61,329 nucleotides of DNA from Bacteroidota bacterium (lineage in GTDB: Bacteria > Bacteroidota > Ignavibacteria > Ignavibacteriales > Ignavibacteriaceae): contig JADFPP010000009.1 of the NCBI GenBank assembly GCA_022562275.1, positions 1 through 61,329 of the forward strand, read 5' to 3'. The notes beneath the pieces are model-generated. The model was given only the letters and a program-made list of their open reading frames with translations, had not been told where the DNA came from and made no database searches. The position numbers and the translations under genes are program-made. This document shows positions 60,790-61,329 of this stretch, piece by piece. Position 1 is the stretch's first letter. The number at the start of each line of letters is the position of its first letter.

Positions 60790-61329
60790 ATGAAAAACCA
60801 AACAATGGTAGCAATACTAATAATGTTGTTAATTCTACCCGTCTCATTGTTTTGTGGTGATAAGAAGATAAGGGTAACAGCTAATCCGGTTACCACTGAG
60901 ATAACAAGGGGGATGACAGTGGAGATACCAGTCAATATAGATGTATCTCAATATGAATTCGAATTGGGAAGTTTTACAGCAATGCTTGAGTGGGATAATA
61001 CAACTTTGGAATTCGAATCATTCGAGGGAGGAAGGACAAATGGATTCGAAAATCCCACAGTAAATACAAAAGGAACGGATAAAGGCAAACTGGTCTTTGC
61101 AAGTGCAGTACCACAGGGATCAAAGGGGAAGGTAAATGTTCTTAATCTAAAATTTAAGGTAATAGGGAAACCTGGTGTACGCAGTGCACTGAAACTTAGT
61201 TTTACAGCAATGGCTGCTGCAAAAACATTCGAGAACCTGCTGCCATATCTGGATAGCCGGGAGATAATCAGTAGTATAGTAAGTATTGGCAATAATCCCA
61301 TAAAGTTCAAATTAGAGAATTATCAAAAT
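60790..61329 (+). CDS. Secreted cohesin-like domain protein (partial)
   Basis: 180 codons, open to the right edge. Signal peptide about 1-22 (ILIMLLILPVSLFCG). The remainder has the type I cohesin pattern: VTRGMTVEIPVNIDV-like opening (ITRGMTVEIPVNID), ELGSFTAMLEWDNTTLEFES, GFENPTVNTKG, GKLVFASAVPQGSKGKVNVL, NLKFKVIG. Cohesins bind dockerins, and the gene before it ends in a dockerin, so the pair could assemble outside the cell. The codons (many ATA, AGG, GGG) differ from neighbouring genes, which may mean transfer or a distinct repeat family. 64 bp after the dockerin gene. Confidence 0.8.
   Translation, partial: MKNQTMVAILIMLLILPVSLFCGDKKIRVTANPVTTEITRGMTVEIPVNIDVSQYEFELGSFTAMLEWDNTTLEFESFEGGRTNGFENPTVNTKGTDKGKLVFASAVPQGSKGKVNVLNLKFKVIGKPGVRSALKLSFTAMAAAKTFENLLPYLDSREIISSIVSIGNNPIKFKLENYQN

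Noticed and set aside
1-61329. CRISPR arrays, tRNA or rRNA genes
   Set aside because: No regularly spaced direct repeats and no cloverleaf or rRNA core sequences were recognised on reading the gaps.

Overview
The window looks like chromosomal DNA of a member of the Ignavibacteria (Chlorobi/Bacteroidota side). The base composition is AT-rich. Several secreted proteins end in the type IX secretion (T9SS) sorting signature NYPNPFNPSTKIKF. Some starts carry TAnnTTTG-type -7 boxes, and some genes have a purine-rich ribosome binding site while others do not. About 53 genes can be supported. Almost every long gap is filled by short palindromic repeats rather than genes, and I see no tRNA, rRNA or CRISPR array.

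Layout. 1-1160: a HEPN/MNT toxin-antitoxin-like pair with a perfect palindrome at its start; the HEPN frame runs into a CapA-like stretch and off the left edge. 1340-3182: a one-domain asparaginase-like protein and a PhoB-type response regulator carrying an unrecognised N-terminal domain. 3192-9122 (minus strand): a five-gene set (UbiA prenyltransferase, lipid kinase, ThiL-like ATP enzyme, alpha-oxoamine synthase, B12/radical SAM protein) that reads as an undescribed lipid pathway. TGTCA repeats at 11-bp spacing, like a Pho box, lie before its first and fourth genes. 9437-14542: type 2 IPP isomerase, polyprenyl diphosphate synthase, HPr, Enzyme I and a sugar-phosphate isomerase, tightly overlapped. 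14614-19281: envelope proteins (peptidase/propeller/barrel fusion, BamB-like lipoprotein, PEGA protein). 19334-25236: prmC, dtd, an alkaline-phosphatase-fold enzyme, comEC and purE. 25661-31274: two T9SS cargo proteins, a BamD-like lipoprotein and a DUF58 protein. 31278-33449: glmM and nth.

33598-40061 is a complete lower tyrosine catabolic operon (hpd, hmgA, fumarylacetoacetase, flavin-reductase-like protein, acetoacetyl-CoA synthetase), followed by a STAS protein. 40766-42601 is a DUF47 regulator with a PiT phosphate transporter. 43150-46659 (minus) holds DsrE- and DsrC-like sulfur carriers, lysA and lysC. Dodecin, an Mth938-like protein, a rhodanese and an outer-membrane barrel follow. 49446-57292 is a 2-oxoacid dehydrogenase locus (lpdA, lipB, fused E1 alpha-beta, E2, lipA). 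57462-61329 contains a large T9SS-type secreted protein, a secreted protein ending in a type I dockerin, and at the right edge a secreted cohesin-like protein, suggesting a cellulosome-like cohesin/dockerin interaction.

Points that cross the map. Palindromic repeats of a few families sit between genes. One of them ends in a conserved ATG-N24-ATGAAA block that places the true start of three unrelated genes at the tenth codon of a longer frame, so automated starts there are probably wrong. Other degraded material includes an NtrC/Fis-type regulator remnant and an IS-end-derived mini-element.
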